Positions 34,801 to 44,791 of a DNA stretch of 64,000 nt are shown here, piece by piece. The notes under the pieces were generated by a model. That model had not been told where the DNA came from and made no database searches. It saw only the letters and a list, made by a program, of their open reading frames with translations. Where the stretch lies: positions 167,766 to 231,765 of the forward strand of contig NZ_JAPDDP010000001.1 of assembly GCF_027587195.1 (NCBI RefSeq). The letters are read 5' to 3'. Position 1 is the stretch's first letter. Every line of letters starts with the position of its first letter. Made by a program: the position numbers and the translations under genes. The stretch is from Solirubrobacter phytolaccae (GTDB lineage Bacteria; Actinomycetota; Thermoleophilia; Solirubrobacterales; Solirubrobacteraceae).

Positions 34801-37800
34801 GCTCCGCACGGCGGTCGCGCGGCACGAGTCGGCGGCTGGTGAGGTCGTCGCGCTCCGCGACGCCGTGGCCGCGCACGCCGCCGCGATCGGTGAGCTTGCC
34901 GCGCGGGCCGGCTCGGCCGCGGACGCCGGTGCGCTCAGCGACCTTGCCTCGCGCCAGGAGGCGGTCGCGGCCGAGCTGCGCGCCGCCGTCGCCCGCCAGG
35001 ACGCCGCGGCGCGTGAGCTCGCGTCGCTGCGGGAGGTCGCGCACCGGCAGGAGGGCCTGTCCGCCGAGTTCGAGGAGCTGCGCGCGCAGATCGCCTCGGC
35101 CGAGATCGCCGCGGGCCGCTCGCCCGACGAGGTCGCCGTCGAGCAGCGCCTGCAGGCGACGCTGGGGGACACCCGGCGTGAGCTCGCCGACCTGCGCTCG
35201 CGGCTCTCAGGCCTCGACGAGGTGGAGTCGCTTCGCACCCGCGTCGACGACCTCGCCGAGCGCGTCGCTGCCGTCGACTACCTCGCGCGCGACGAAGACC
35301 TCCGCGCACTCCGCGACGAGCTCCACGAGCGCCTCGACGCCGTCCCGGGCCGCAACGAGCTGGCCGGCCTCGTCGACCGTGACGAGCTGGACACGCTCGC
35401 CACGCGCGACGAGCTGCGCGCGCGCCTCGCAGGGCTGGCCGGCAGCGACGAGCTGGCCGCGCTGCGCGAGCGGCTCGACGGCCTCGCGACGGGCGATGAG
35501 CTCGCGATGCTGCGTGCGCGTCTCGATGCGCTCGGCGGCGACGATCTCGCGGCGCGGCTGGACGGCCTGGCGACGCGTGACGAGCTGCGCGGTGCGGGCG
35601 ACGAGCTGCGCGAGCGGCTCGGCGGTCTCGCGACGGGCGACGAGCTCGCGACGCTGCGTGCGCGCCTCGACGCGCTCGGCGGCGACGACCTCGCAGCGCG
35701 GCTGGACGGCCTGGCGACGCGTGACGAGCTGCGCGGTGCGGGCGACGAGCTCGCGGCGCTGAGCGAGCGGCTCGACGGCCTCGCCACACGTGACGAGCTG
35801 CGCGGTGCGGGCGACGAGGTCGCCTCGCTGTGTGCGCGCCTCGACGCGCTCGGCCCCGACGATCTCGCGGCGCGGCTGGACGGCCTGGCGACGCGTGACG
35901 AGCTGCGCGGTGCGGGCGACGAGGTGGCCGCGTTGCGTGCGCGCCTCGACGCGCTCGGCGCCGACGACCTCGCGGCGCGGCTCGATGGTCTCGCGACGCG
36001 GGACGAGCTGCGCGCGCTTGCGGGCAGCGACGAGCTGGCGGCGCTGCGCGAGCGCCTCGACGGCCTCGCCACACGGGACGAGCTGCGTGGTGCGGGCGGC
36101 GAGCTGGCGGCGCTGCGCGAGCGTCTCGACGGGCTGGCCACGCGCGACGAGCTGCGCGGTGCGGGCGACGAGCTCGCCGCGCTGCGAGCCCGCCTCGACG
36201 CGCTCGGCGCCGACGATCTCGCGGCGCGGCTGGACGGCCTGGCGACGCGTGACGAGCTGCGCGGTGCGGGTGACGAGTTGGCCGCGCTGCGTGAGCGGCT
36301 CGACGGCCTCGCCACGCGGGACGAGCTGCGTGGAGCGGGCGACGAGCTGGCGGCGCTGCGTGTGCGCCTCGACGCGCTCGGCGGCGACGATCTCGCGACT
36401 CGACTCGATGGTCTCGCGACGCGGGACGAGCTGCGTGGGGCGAGCGACGAGCTTCGTGCGCGCCTTGAAAGCGCTGCCGGTCGCGATGAGCTGGCGGCGC
36501 TCCGCGAGCGGCTCGACGGGCTCGTCGGCGGCGATGAGCTCGCCTCGCTGCGGGATCAGCTCGACGGGCTTGCGGGCCGCGAGGAGCTGCTCGATCTTGC
36601 GACGACCGACGATGTCGCGGAGCTGCGGGCGTGTCTCGACGCGCTGCCGAGCGGTGACGCGTTCGCTCGCCATGAGGATCTCGCCACGCTGGCGGGACAC
36701 GACGAGGTCGACGCGCTGCGCGAGCGGCTCGGGTCGTTCGCCCGCCACGAGGACCTCAGCGGTCTTGCGGGCCGGGAAGAGGTCGCGGCGCTGCGCGAGC
36801 TGCTCCAGGGTTTGGCGGGCCGCGACGAGCTCGCGGGTCTGGTCTCGCGCGACGAGCTGCAGGCGCTGGCCGACCGGCTCGCGCAGATCGACCGGGGCGC
36901 GGGCACGGTCGTGGCCGACGTTCGCGGCATGCGCGGCGACCTCGAGGTCACCCGCGGGCAGGCCGCCGCGGCGGAGACCGAGGCGCTTGGCGCCCGGCAG
37001 GCCGCGGTCGCGGCCACCGAAGCCGCGAACACGGCACGCGAGCACGCGGCGAAGGCCGCCGAGGACGTCGCCGCCGCTCGGCGCGACCTCGAAGCGCAGG
37101 CCAACCGGAGCCAGCTGCTCGGCGAGCAGGTCGCTTCCGCACGGACCGACGCGACCGCCGCCCGCGCGGCGACCGAGGGGCTGGACACGCGCCTGGCCGC
37201 GATCGACCAGCGCGCCGCGTCGCTTCGGGGCGAGCTGGACACCGTCGGCGGTCAGGTCGACCGGCTCGGCGGGACGCTCGTCGACACGGGTGTCACGCTG
37301 CGCGGCGAGATCGGGGACGTCCGCGACGGGCTCGACCAGCTGCGGACCGAGCTCGCGATCATCCGCGACGAGGCCAAGCGCGGCGACGACCGGATGGAGG
37401 CGATGCAGTCCGAGCTGAAGTTCGCGCTCAGCAGCCTCGAGGAGCTCAAGCAGGGCCTCAGCTCCGCGGGCCAGGCGGCCGTGATCGCGCGGCGCGAGGC
37501 CGGCGAGGCGCGCAAGGCCGCGCTCCAGGACGGCTCGACCGAACGCGTCACCGAGGTCTTCCAGCAGATCCTGGGGCTGGCCGCGCAGCGCAACGCGCAG
37601 ACGCGCCGCCCGCAGCAGGTCCCGACCCCGCCGCCGCGCCCCGAGCCGGGTGTGCGCGAGCCGCGTCACGGCTTCGACGACGCGCACGCCCCGATGGCGA
37701 TCCTCGCCCTGGACGGCAAGTTCAAGGAGCTCAACCCGGCATTCACGAAGCTCGTCGGCTACAAGGAGCACGAGTTCCAGAAGGCCGCGTGGCCGTCGCC

Positions 37801-38005
37801 GCACGACCGCAAGGACTACAAGGAGCAGCTCGAGCAGCTGCGGCAGATCGGCCTCGGCGAGCTCCGGCAGGTCGACGTCACCAGCACGTACATGCACGGC
37901 CAGGGCCTGATGGTGCCGGTCGTCGGCCGTCTCACGCTCGCGACGAGCGGCGACGGCGCGCCTTCGCACCTCGTCCTCGAGGCCGAAGACCGCGTCACGA
38001 CGTAA
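31877..38005 (+). CDS. giant PAS - coiled coil - PAS protein with two repeat arrays
   Basis: 2042 residues, no signal peptide or membrane segment. Residues about 20-150 form a PAS domain (LRQVINGFFVLTDGQGAVS, WSEPAELLFAQPSEEILGQG). Residues 180-1900 are almost wholly helical, Ala/Glu/Arg/Leu-rich coiled coil. Array 1 (546-996) repeats a 17-residue unit such as VARAEAATDEIAALREA. Array 2 (1171-1530) repeats LATRDELRGAGDE with LDALGGDDLAAR spacers. A second PAS (about 1932-2040) starts HAPMAILALDGKFKELNPAF and has KLVGYKEHEFQKAAWPSPHD. No kinase, GGDEF or other output domain is present. A rod several hundred angstroms or more long with a sensor at each end is implied. Neighbouring mltG and pilus genes suggest cell-envelope or polarity scaffolding; that is inference. 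Confidence 0.88.
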   Translation: MNPEQSMTADEVLAEIADPLDALLRQVINGFFVLTDGQGAVSKWSEPAELLFAQPSEEILGQGFFETLIGGTLPPAGQAWRGFLDAGEPPRVPGSVTLTGRRSDDETFPMEAVFVPVKLDEGFDFSLFLEDLSFELPLNLMLMRMRQQHPVVVRALKLALEPTAQPWEGWRTAGTLVVFKPLAATPWVEAELARRAAERALADAEAEERLSNTDPGIQGGLNDLDDAAAVVARLLSAMERIDELERVAGGLPAQMDEARRDVEREGNALRGDVSRALAAVPSELDRHEAERRLARLERADEETLAAAEAAAARVAARLDALEREGAAADARLASEIAAAEARAEEALAQVSGGGDVTAQLEAVRAEHEEAAHAIRSELSATVSRLERDRETERSAARAELAAALERVEQVQRGADAVREQLRAAVADDRVDALAEATEALRARVAGLATTDQLAELRQSLGVDISALQDSVAGIDTLRELVARHESSTGEIAGLRAAFEALRSAAPADLAALREAVTRFEGTAEEVASLRASSTTAEDVAALREAVSRHEAAAGEIAALREVTADLGALRAAAADVAALREAVAGHEEATSELSALREAVARQEAATSGLAAGEIAALREAVARAEATADEVASLRDTVARAEAATDEIAALREAVARGDAAADEVAALREVVTRHEAAAGEVAGLRDAVARAESAADEVTALRDAVARHESAAGEVAGLRDAVARAESAADEVAALRDAVARAEGAADEAVARHEGVAGEVAGLRDAIARHEATASEVAGLRDAVARAEAATDEIAALREAVARHEAAAGELAGLRDAVARAEAATDEIAALREAVARGDAAADEVAALREAVARHEATAGELAGLRDAVARAEGAADEVAALREAVARAEGAADELAALRDTVARHEATAGEVAGLRDAVARAETATDDIATLREAVARGDAAADEVAALREVVARHEATAGELRDAVGGLDVLRTAVARHESAAGEVVALRDAVAAHAAAIGELAARAGSAADAGALSDLASRQEAVAAELRAAVARQDAAARELASLREVAHRQEGLSAEFEELRAQIASAEIAAGRSPDEVAVEQRLQATLGDTRRELADLRSRLSGLDEVESLRTRVDDLAERVAAVDYLARDEDLRALRDELHERLDAVPGRNELAGLVDRDELDTLATRDELRARLAGLAGSDELAALRERLDGLATGDELAMLRARLDALGGDDLAARLDGLATRDELRGAGDELRERLGGLATGDELATLRARLDALGGDDLAARLDGLATRDELRGAGDELAALSERLDGLATRDELRGAGDEVASLCARLDALGPDDLAARLDGLATRDELRGAGDEVAALRARLDALGADDLAARLDGLATRDELRALAGSDELAALRERLDGLATRDELRGAGGELAALRERLDGLATRDELRGAGDELAALRARLDALGADDLAARLDGLATRDELRGAGDELAALRERLDGLATRDELRGAGDELAALRVRLDALGGDDLATRLDGLATRDELRGASDELRARLESAAGRDELAALRERLDGLVGGDELASLRDQLDGLAGREELLDLATTDDVAELRACLDALPSGDAFARHEDLATLAGHDEVDALRERLGSFARHEDLSGLAGREEVAALRELLQGLAGRDELAGLVSRDELQALADRLAQIDRGAGTVVADVRGMRGDLEVTRGQAAAAETEALGARQAAVAATEAANTAREHAAKAAEDVAAARRDLEAQANRSQLLGEQVASARTDATAARAATEGLDTRLAAIDQRAASLRGELDTVGGQVDRLGGTLVDTGVTLRGEIGDVRDGLDQLRTELAIIRDEAKRGDDRMEAMQSELKFALSSLEELKQGLSSAGQAAVIARREAGEARKAALQDGSTERVTEVFQQILGLAAQRNAQTRRPQQVPTPPPRPEPGVREPRHGFDDAHAPMAILALDGKFKELNPAFTKLVGYKEHEFQKAAWPSPHDRKDYKEQLEQLRQIGLGELRQVDVTSTYMHGQGLMVPVVGRLTLATSGDGAPSHLVLEAEDRVTT
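33512..34864 (+). repeat. 51-bp tandem repeats encoding a 17-residue helical unit
   Basis: About 25 units inside the PAS-coiled coil gene, consensus VARxEAAADEVAALRDA with position 4 His, Ala or Gly. Most are exactly 17 residues; one is 22, one 14 and one 11, showing slippage. Neighbouring units are nearly identical in DNA, so the array has expanded or homogenised recently. Confidence 0.85.
35387..36466 (+). repeat. second repeat array, LATRDELR units
   Basis: LATRDELR occurs 11 times, mostly followed by GAGDE and a leucine-heptad stretch (LAALRERL) and separated in some units by a 12-residue spacer LDALGGDDLAAR. DNA copies are long near-exact duplicates, which makes this stretch prone to assembly collapse. 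Confidence 0.85.
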
Positions 38006-38024
38006 CTCCGTCGGCGACGCTCGC

Positions 38025-38086
38025 TAGCATTTCCCACTGGTCGCTGACCCTGATGCCTGCCGGGAGTCCACCCGGCGCGCCAGGGT
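38025..38086 (+). promoter_or_regulatory. mltG promoter and structured 5' leader
   Basis: TAGCAT at 38025-38030 is a likely -10, giving a leader of about 68 nt. The leader folds as nested stems ACCCTG/CAGGGT (38047-38052 with 38081-38086) and GCCGGG/CCCGGC (38059-38064 with 38071-38076) around a 6-nt loop. It could control mltG or end the preceding transcript; no T-run follows. Confidence 0.45.
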
Positions 38087-38104
38087 CCCTACCCGTTAAG
38101 CACG

Positions 38105-40099
38105 TTGTTCGGCAAGCGCTCGGACCAACCCCGCACTTCTGAGGACCGCGCACGCGCCGCGGCCGAACGCGCTGCCCGGCGCGAGGGTCGCCCGTTGCCG
38201 GCGGACGCGTTCGAGGACTCCGTCCGCCCACCGGACGTGGAGCCGCGCTCGGTGCGCCGCGTCGAACGCGAGCCGGAGCCGGTCGAGTTCGTCCCGGAGC
38301 CGCCGCGCGAAGCGGCTCCGCCAGTCGCGCCGCGTGAAGAGGCCGCGCCGGACGTGGCTCCGCGTGGCGAGTCCGCGCCGGACCTGGCGCCGCGTGACGA
38401 GGCCACGCCCGAGAGGGCTGCGCGTGGCGAGTCCGCGCCGGACGTGGCTCCGCGTGACGAGGTCACGCCCGAGCGGGCAGCGCGTGGCGAGTCCGCGCCG
38501 GACCTGGCGCCGCGGGGCGAGTCCGCGCCCGACAGGGCACCGCACAACGAGGTCGCGCCGGACGCCACGCCGCGCGACGACGCGCCCGACGCGGCACCGC
38601 ACAACGAGGTCACGCCCGACGCCACGCCGAGCGACGACACGCACTCGGAGGCCTCCCGCCTCGAGTCGGCTTCCGAGGCCGCGCGCCGCGACCCTGCGCC
38701 CCCGGCCGCCGACTCGGTGCCGCGCGAGCCCGACCGTCCCGTCAGCGACCATCTGCACCAGCCGACGGTCGAGTACACGCCGTTCCAGACCGAGGAGCAC
38801 GAGGCGCCGCTCGGCGACCCGCGCGCCGACGAGCCGGAGATCCGCGCCACGCGGGCCGCGCAGACCGCGACCGCCGAGCACGACCTCTTCGACGAGCCAG
38901 AGGAAGAGCCGGAGTTGAGCGAGCCCAAGCCGCTGCGTGCCGCGCCCCCGCGTGAGGAGGCCGCCGCGCCGCGCAAGCGTCCCGCGCCGAACGCGCCGCG
39001 CCGTCGGCGTCGCACGCCTCCGCCGCCCAAGACGCGCAACGGGGGTGGGAACGGCGGCCGTTGGGCCCGCCGCGGGCTCATGCTGGTCGTGATCGCGGTG
39101 ATCCTGGTCGCCGGCTACGTCGCCAACGCGACCTTCCAGCCGTTCCACGGCGACGGCGAGGGCACCGTCAAGGTCTCGATCCCCGAGAACTCGGACGCCG
39201 ACAAGGTCGGGCAGATCCTTGTCGACGCGGGCGTGATCGACTCCGCGCGCTTCTTCGTGCTCAACGCGACCGTCAACGGCAGCCGCAGCGACCTGCGCCC
39301 GGGCGACTACACGCTTCAGAAGGGCATGAGCAACGAAGCGGCGATCGACGTGCTCACGAAGGTCCCGGAGAAGCCGACCGCCGTCCCGACCGTCGATCTC
39401 ACGCTGGTCGAAGGGCCCTCTCGCAAGGAGAACGCGCCCGTCGTCGACAAGTCCGAGAAGGTCAAGGGCGACTACGCGAAGGCGTCGGCCTCGGACGCCA
39501 CGCTGAAGCGCATCCGCGAGCTGGGCGCCCCGAAGGGCACGAAGACCTCCGAGGGCTTCCTCTTCCCGGCCACGTACACGCTGCCGGAGGGCTCGTCCGC
39601 GCAGAAGCTGGTCGACGCGCAGCTGGACGCGTTCGAGGAGAACTTCAAGTCGGTCGACCTGGCCTACGCCAAGCGCAAGAAGCTCACGCGCTACGACGTG
39701 CTGATCATCGCCAGCCTCATCGAGCGGGAGGCGTCGCTGGCCAAGGAGCGCAAGCTCGTGTCGGCGGTCATCTACAACCGGCTCAGCGAGGGTATCCCGT
39801 TGGGGATCGACGCGACCACGCGCTACTCGACGAACAATTGGACCCGAAGCATCAAGCAGTCCGAGCTCGACAAGGACGAGCCGTTCAACACGCGGCTCAA
39901 CCGCGGCCTGCCGCCGACGCCGATCGGCAACCCCGGGCTCGCCTCGATCAAGGCGGCCGCCAAGCCGTCGACCGCGAAGAAGTACCTCTACTACGTGCGC
40001 AAGTCCAACGACGACTCGGGCGAGCACGTGTTCACCACGACATACGCGGAGTTCGAGAAGGCCCGGCTGCGCTACGAGGCGTCTCGCGGCGGCGGCTGA
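38105..40099 (+). CDS. mltG: endolytic murein transglycosylase MltG with long disordered N-terminus
   Basis: 664 residues from a TTG start (MFGKRSDQPRTSEDR); usual MltG is about 340. Residues 1-320 are cytosolic, charged and Pro-rich, with repeats of the form RGESAPDLAPRDEATPERAA near 80-180. One membrane helix (LMLVVIAVILVAGYVA, about 325-342) precedes a LysM-like region and the catalytic domain: EGFLFPATYTLPEG, the catalytic Glu in LIIASLIEREASLAKER, and LPPTPIGNPGLASIKAA. MltG cuts nascent glycan strands at the membrane. The stop overlaps aroE (TGATG). The N-terminal extension may tether division or elongation partners. Confidence 0.93.
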   Translation: MFGKRSDQPRTSEDRARAAAERAARREGRPLPADAFEDSVRPPDVEPRSVRRVEREPEPVEFVPEPPREAAPPVAPREEAAPDVAPRGESAPDLAPRDEATPERAARGESAPDVAPRDEVTPERAARGESAPDLAPRGESAPDRAPHNEVAPDATPRDDAPDAAPHNEVTPDATPSDDTHSEASRLESASEAARRDPAPPAADSVPREPDRPVSDHLHQPTVEYTPFQTEEHEAPLGDPRADEPEIRATRAAQTATAEHDLFDEPEEEPELSEPKPLRAAPPREEAAAPRKRPAPNAPRRRRRTPPPPKTRNGGGNGGRWARRGLMLVVIAVILVAGYVANATFQPFHGDGEGTVKVSIPENSDADKVGQILVDAGVIDSARFFVLNATVNGSRSDLRPGDYTLQKGMSNEAAIDVLTKVPEKPTAVPTVDLTLVEGPSRKENAPVVDKSEKVKGDYAKASASDATLKRIRELGAPKGTKTSEGFLFPATYTLPEGSSAQKLVDAQLDAFEENFKSVDLAYAKRKKLTRYDVLIIASLIEREASLAKERKLVSAVIYNRLSEGIPLGIDATTRYSTNNWTRSIKQSELDKDEPFNTRLNRGLPPTPIGNPGLASIKAAAKPSTAKKYLYYVRKSNDDSGEHVFTTTYAEFEKARLRYEASRGGG

Positions 40100-40883
40100 T
40101 GCGCCTGGGCGTGTGCGGCTGGCCGGTCGCCCACTCACGTTCGCCGCAGATGCACAACGCCGCGCTCGCGCAGCTCGGCCTCACCCAGTGGCGTTACCAG
40201 CGGTTGCCGCTGCCGCCGCACCTGTTCGAAGCCACCGTCCGCGCGCTCCCGCAAGCCGGCTTCCGCGGCGTCAACGTCACGATCCCGCACAAAGAGGCGG
40301 CCCTCCAGCTCGCCGATGAGGCGACCGAGACCGCGAAGGCGATCGGCGCGGCGAACACGCTCACGTTCGAGAATGGCGTCATCCACGCCGACAACACCGA
40401 CGCGACGGGCTTCCTCACCTCGCTGAAGACGTCCGCGTACGACAAGACCGCGCTCGTCCTCGGCGCCGGTGGCTCGGCGCGCGCGGTCATCTACGCGCTC
40501 AAGCAGGCGGGCGTCGACGAGCTGCGGATCTGGAACCGCACCGAAGCCAAAGCTCACGCCCTGGCGGAAGAGTTCAACGCAACCGTCAGCGATGAGACCG
40601 CCGACATCATCGTCAACTGCACGTCCGTCGGTCTGCACGACCCTGGTGACACCTTCAAGGAACTGCCGCTTAGCGCCGATGAACTGGGTGCCGGATGCAC
40701 GGTGGTGGACATGGTCTACCGACACGGCGGCACCCTCCTCCTGAACGCCGCGAAGGCGAACGGGGCGGAGGTGGTCGACGGTCTGGAGATCCTGGTCGCC
40801 CAGGGCGCAGCGTCACTGGAACGCTGGACCGGCCGGACGGCTCCCGATCAGGCGATGCGGGAGGCTGTCGCGGATATCGCCAC

Positions 40884-40887
<4 letters not shown>
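40099..40887 (+). CDS. aroE: shikimate dehydrogenase
   Basis: 262 residues. Reduces 3-dehydroshikimate with NADPH in aromatic amino acid synthesis. Substrate site GVCGWPVAHSRSPQMHNAAL, catalytic Lys in NVTIPHKEAAL, Asp in HADNTDATGF, NADP loop LVLGAGGSARAVIYAL and WNRTEAKAHALAEE, then NCTSVGL. Start ATG overlaps the mltG stop and the stop overlaps the pilB start, so it is co-translated with both. mltG-aroE adjacency is common in actinobacteria. Confidence 0.96.
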
Positions 40888-42680
<1,793 letters not shown>

Positions 42681-42699
42681 TACGGTCTCCGCGAACGCC

Positions 42700-43563
42700 T
42701 TAGTAGGCGAGGTGGGTGTGGCAATGCAGGCAGCGCTCGGCGGCGTCGCGACCGCGAGCGCTCCCGCACTGGGGACATGAGTCAGCGCGACTGACTGTCA
42801 GCGGTTGGTCGAACTCCGGCTCCTGAAGCCGTTGCACAGATGGCTTGGTACGCAGATGTGCCTGCAAGTCTCGGATTGCCCACCGTTTGGCGGGGTCATA
42901 GGCCGTAGTTCCGTCGATGAGGCGCCGCCACCATGCCGTGAACGGGTGATCGTCCGAAGATCCTTCGTCTCGATTGAGCATCGTGGCCCACGCGGCGATA
43001 CGACCAAGCGCGAAGATGTCGGCTTCAGGTCCCACCTTGCGCGGATCGGCGACCTGCTCTGGCGCCATGAACTCTGGCGTTCCGAATCGCTCCAAAGGCT
43101 CAGTCATTCGCGGAGCTTTTCGCGGTGGGAGATAGACAAACCCCCAATCCGAGACGGTCCAGCCGCCACCGAAAACCAGGATGTTCCCTGGCGAGAGGTC
43201 TCGGTGAACGTAACCCTGAGCATGGGCATAGGCGATGGCCGACACCACGCCCGTCATGCCGGCTCGGAGGTACATCCATTGGGCTCGTGGGAAGGGGCCC
43301 AGATCGTCGAGGCTGCATTCGGCCTCGTCCGTCGCATACCAACCCAGATCGGTGTCGTGGTCACGCACCGGGAGGATGTTCGGGTGGTCCAGTGCCTTTT
43401 GAGCTTGGATCTCCCGCACCATCCGTTGGTGGGACCAGGTCGACGGGCGCGAGACTTTGATCGCTACGCGAGCGCCATCGTACGGATCTGTCGTGAAGTA
43501 CACGAAGGCTTGGCCGCCTTCCTTCATGCGATTCGGATCTAAGACATAACGGCCAAGTTGCAT
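42700..43563 (-). CDS. Ser/Thr protein kinase with C-terminal zinc ribbon
   Basis: 287 residues. Glycine loop EGGQAFVYF, Lys in VAIKVSRP, HRDLSPGNILVF with catalytic Asp, DWG in place of DFG, GTPEFMAPEQ activation segment and DIFALGRIAAW. Kinase core ends near 240. CPQCGSARGRDAAERCLHCH at the C-terminus is a CxxC-CxxC zinc ribbon. No membrane helix. It lies backwards between pilB and pilT, splitting what is normally one operon, and is visibly less GC-rich than they are. TATTCT (43573-43578, minus), nine bases before the ATG, suggests its own leaderless promoter. Probably a horizontally acquired, active kinase. Confidence 0.88.
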   Translation of the reverse strand: MQLGRYVLDPNRMKEGGQAFVYFTTDPYDGARVAIKVSRPSTWSHQRMVREIQAQKALDHPNILPVRDHDTDLGWYATDEAECSLDDLGPFPRAQWMYLRAGMTGVVSAIAYAHAQGYVHRDLSPGNILVFGGGWTVSDWGFVYLPPRKAPRMTEPLERFGTPEFMAPEQVADPRKVGPEADIFALGRIAAWATMLNRDEGSSDDHPFTAWWRRLIDGTTAYDPAKRWAIRDLQAHLRTKPSVQRLQEPEFDQPLTVSRADSCPQCGSARGRDAAERCLHCHTHLAY

Positions 43564-43684
43564 CTCTCACGAAGAATAAGCGGAGCGTCGGCCGGAACGC
43601 GAACAGCTGTTCGTTCCCATCGGTGCGCGTGGGGCCTGAGCCCCACTTCAGGCGCTCCCCGTCCCTGCCGATACCAGGGATGGC

Positions 43685-44791
43685 ATGAACTTCGACTTCG
43701 CGGACATTTTGCTCAAGGTCGTGGAGCACAAGGCTTCCGACCTCCACATCACCTCGGGGGCTCCGCCCACCATCCGCGTCCGCGGCTCGCTGGTTCCTCT
43801 CGAGGGCATGCCGAACCTGACGCCGACCGACACGCGCGAGATCGTCTACGCGATCCTCTCGAGCTCCCAGCGGCAGACGTTGGAGACCGACTGGCAGCTC
43901 GACTTCGCCTACTCGGTCCCGGGCATCGGCCGCTTCCGCGTCAACACCTTCTTCCAGCGCGGCACGCTCGGTGCCGCGTTCCGCCTGATCCCGTCCGAGA
44001 CCGTGCCGATCGAGAACCTCGGCCTGCCGCCCGTCGTGCGCGAGTTCGCCAAGAAGCCGCGTGGCATCGTGCTCGTGACCGGCCCGACCGGCTCGGGCAA
44101 GTCGACCTCGCTGGCGTCGCTGATCAACGAGATCAACGAGACGCGCGACGAGCACATCCTCACGATCGAGGACCCGATCGAGTTCCTGCACCGCCACAAG
44201 CGCTGCATCGTCAACCAGCGTGAGATCGGCCAGGACGCCCCGAGCTTCGCCGCCGGCCTGAAGGCCGCGCTGCGCCAGGACCCCGACGTGATCCTCGTCG
44301 GCGAGATGCGCGACCAGGAGACGATCGGCACCGCGCTGACCGCGGCCGAGACCGGCCACCTGGTGTTCGCGACGCTGCACACGCAGGACGCGCCGCAGAC
44401 GATCGACCGCATCATCGACGTCTTCCCGCCCGCCCAGCAGGGCCAGATCCGCGCCCAGCTCGCGATCGGCCTCCAGGGCGTCGTCACCCAGACGCTCGTG
44501 CCGACCGCGGACGGCCAGGGCCGCTGCGTCGCCGCCGAGGTGCTCGTGCCCACGCCGGGCGTGCGCAACCTGATCCGCGAAGGCAAGACCCACCAGATCT
44601 ACTCGCTGATCCAGACGGGCGGCGCGGAAGGCATGCAGACGATGGACGCTTCACTCGCCGGCCTCGTCCGCCAGGGCCGGATCACGATGGCCACGGCCGA
44701 GACCCGCTCCTCCCAGCCGGCCGAGATGCGCCGCCTGGTGCAGGCGCCCGCCGCCGCCGGCGGCACGATCGCTCCCCCGGTGGCCGTCTGA
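43685..44791 (+). CDS. pilT: pilus retraction ATPase PilT
   Basis: 368 residues. KASDLHITSGAPPTIRVRGS opens the N-terminal domain; Walker A GPTGSGKST (near 134), LTIEDPIEFLHRHK, Walker B ILVGEMRDQETI, FATLHTQDAPQTIDRIIDVF and the AIRNLIREGK-like VRNLIREGKTHQIYS follow. The Cys4 zinc site of PilB is absent, as expected. PilT depolymerises pili for twitching motility. Start overlaps nothing; the stop overlaps pilC (TGATG). Confidence 0.96.
   Translation: MNFDFADILLKVVEHKASDLHITSGAPPTIRVRGSLVPLEGMPNLTPTDTREIVYAILSSSQRQTLETDWQLDFAYSVPGIGRFRVNTFFQRGTLGAAFRLIPSETVPIENLGLPPVVREFAKKPRGIVLVTGPTGSGKSTSLASLINEINETRDEHILTIEDPIEFLHRHKRCIVNQREIGQDAPSFAAGLKAALRQDPDVILVGEMRDQETIGTALTAAETGHLVFATLHTQDAPQTIDRIIDVFPPAQQGQIRAQLAIGLQGVVTQTLVPTADGQGRCVAAEVLVPTPGVRNLIREGKTHQIYSLIQTGGAEGMQTMDASLAGLVRQGRITMATAETRSSQPAEMRRLVQAPAAAGGTIAPPVAV

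Noticed and set aside
33512..36466. CRISPR-like array from regular repeats
   Set aside because: The repeats are in frame, encode heptad-type helices and have no unique spacers; no cas gene is present.
35207..37969. 920-codon frame antisense to the PAS-rod gene
   Set aside because: It mirrors the repeat arrays of the sense gene (Arg/Val/Gln-rich repeats) and has no independent start or signature.
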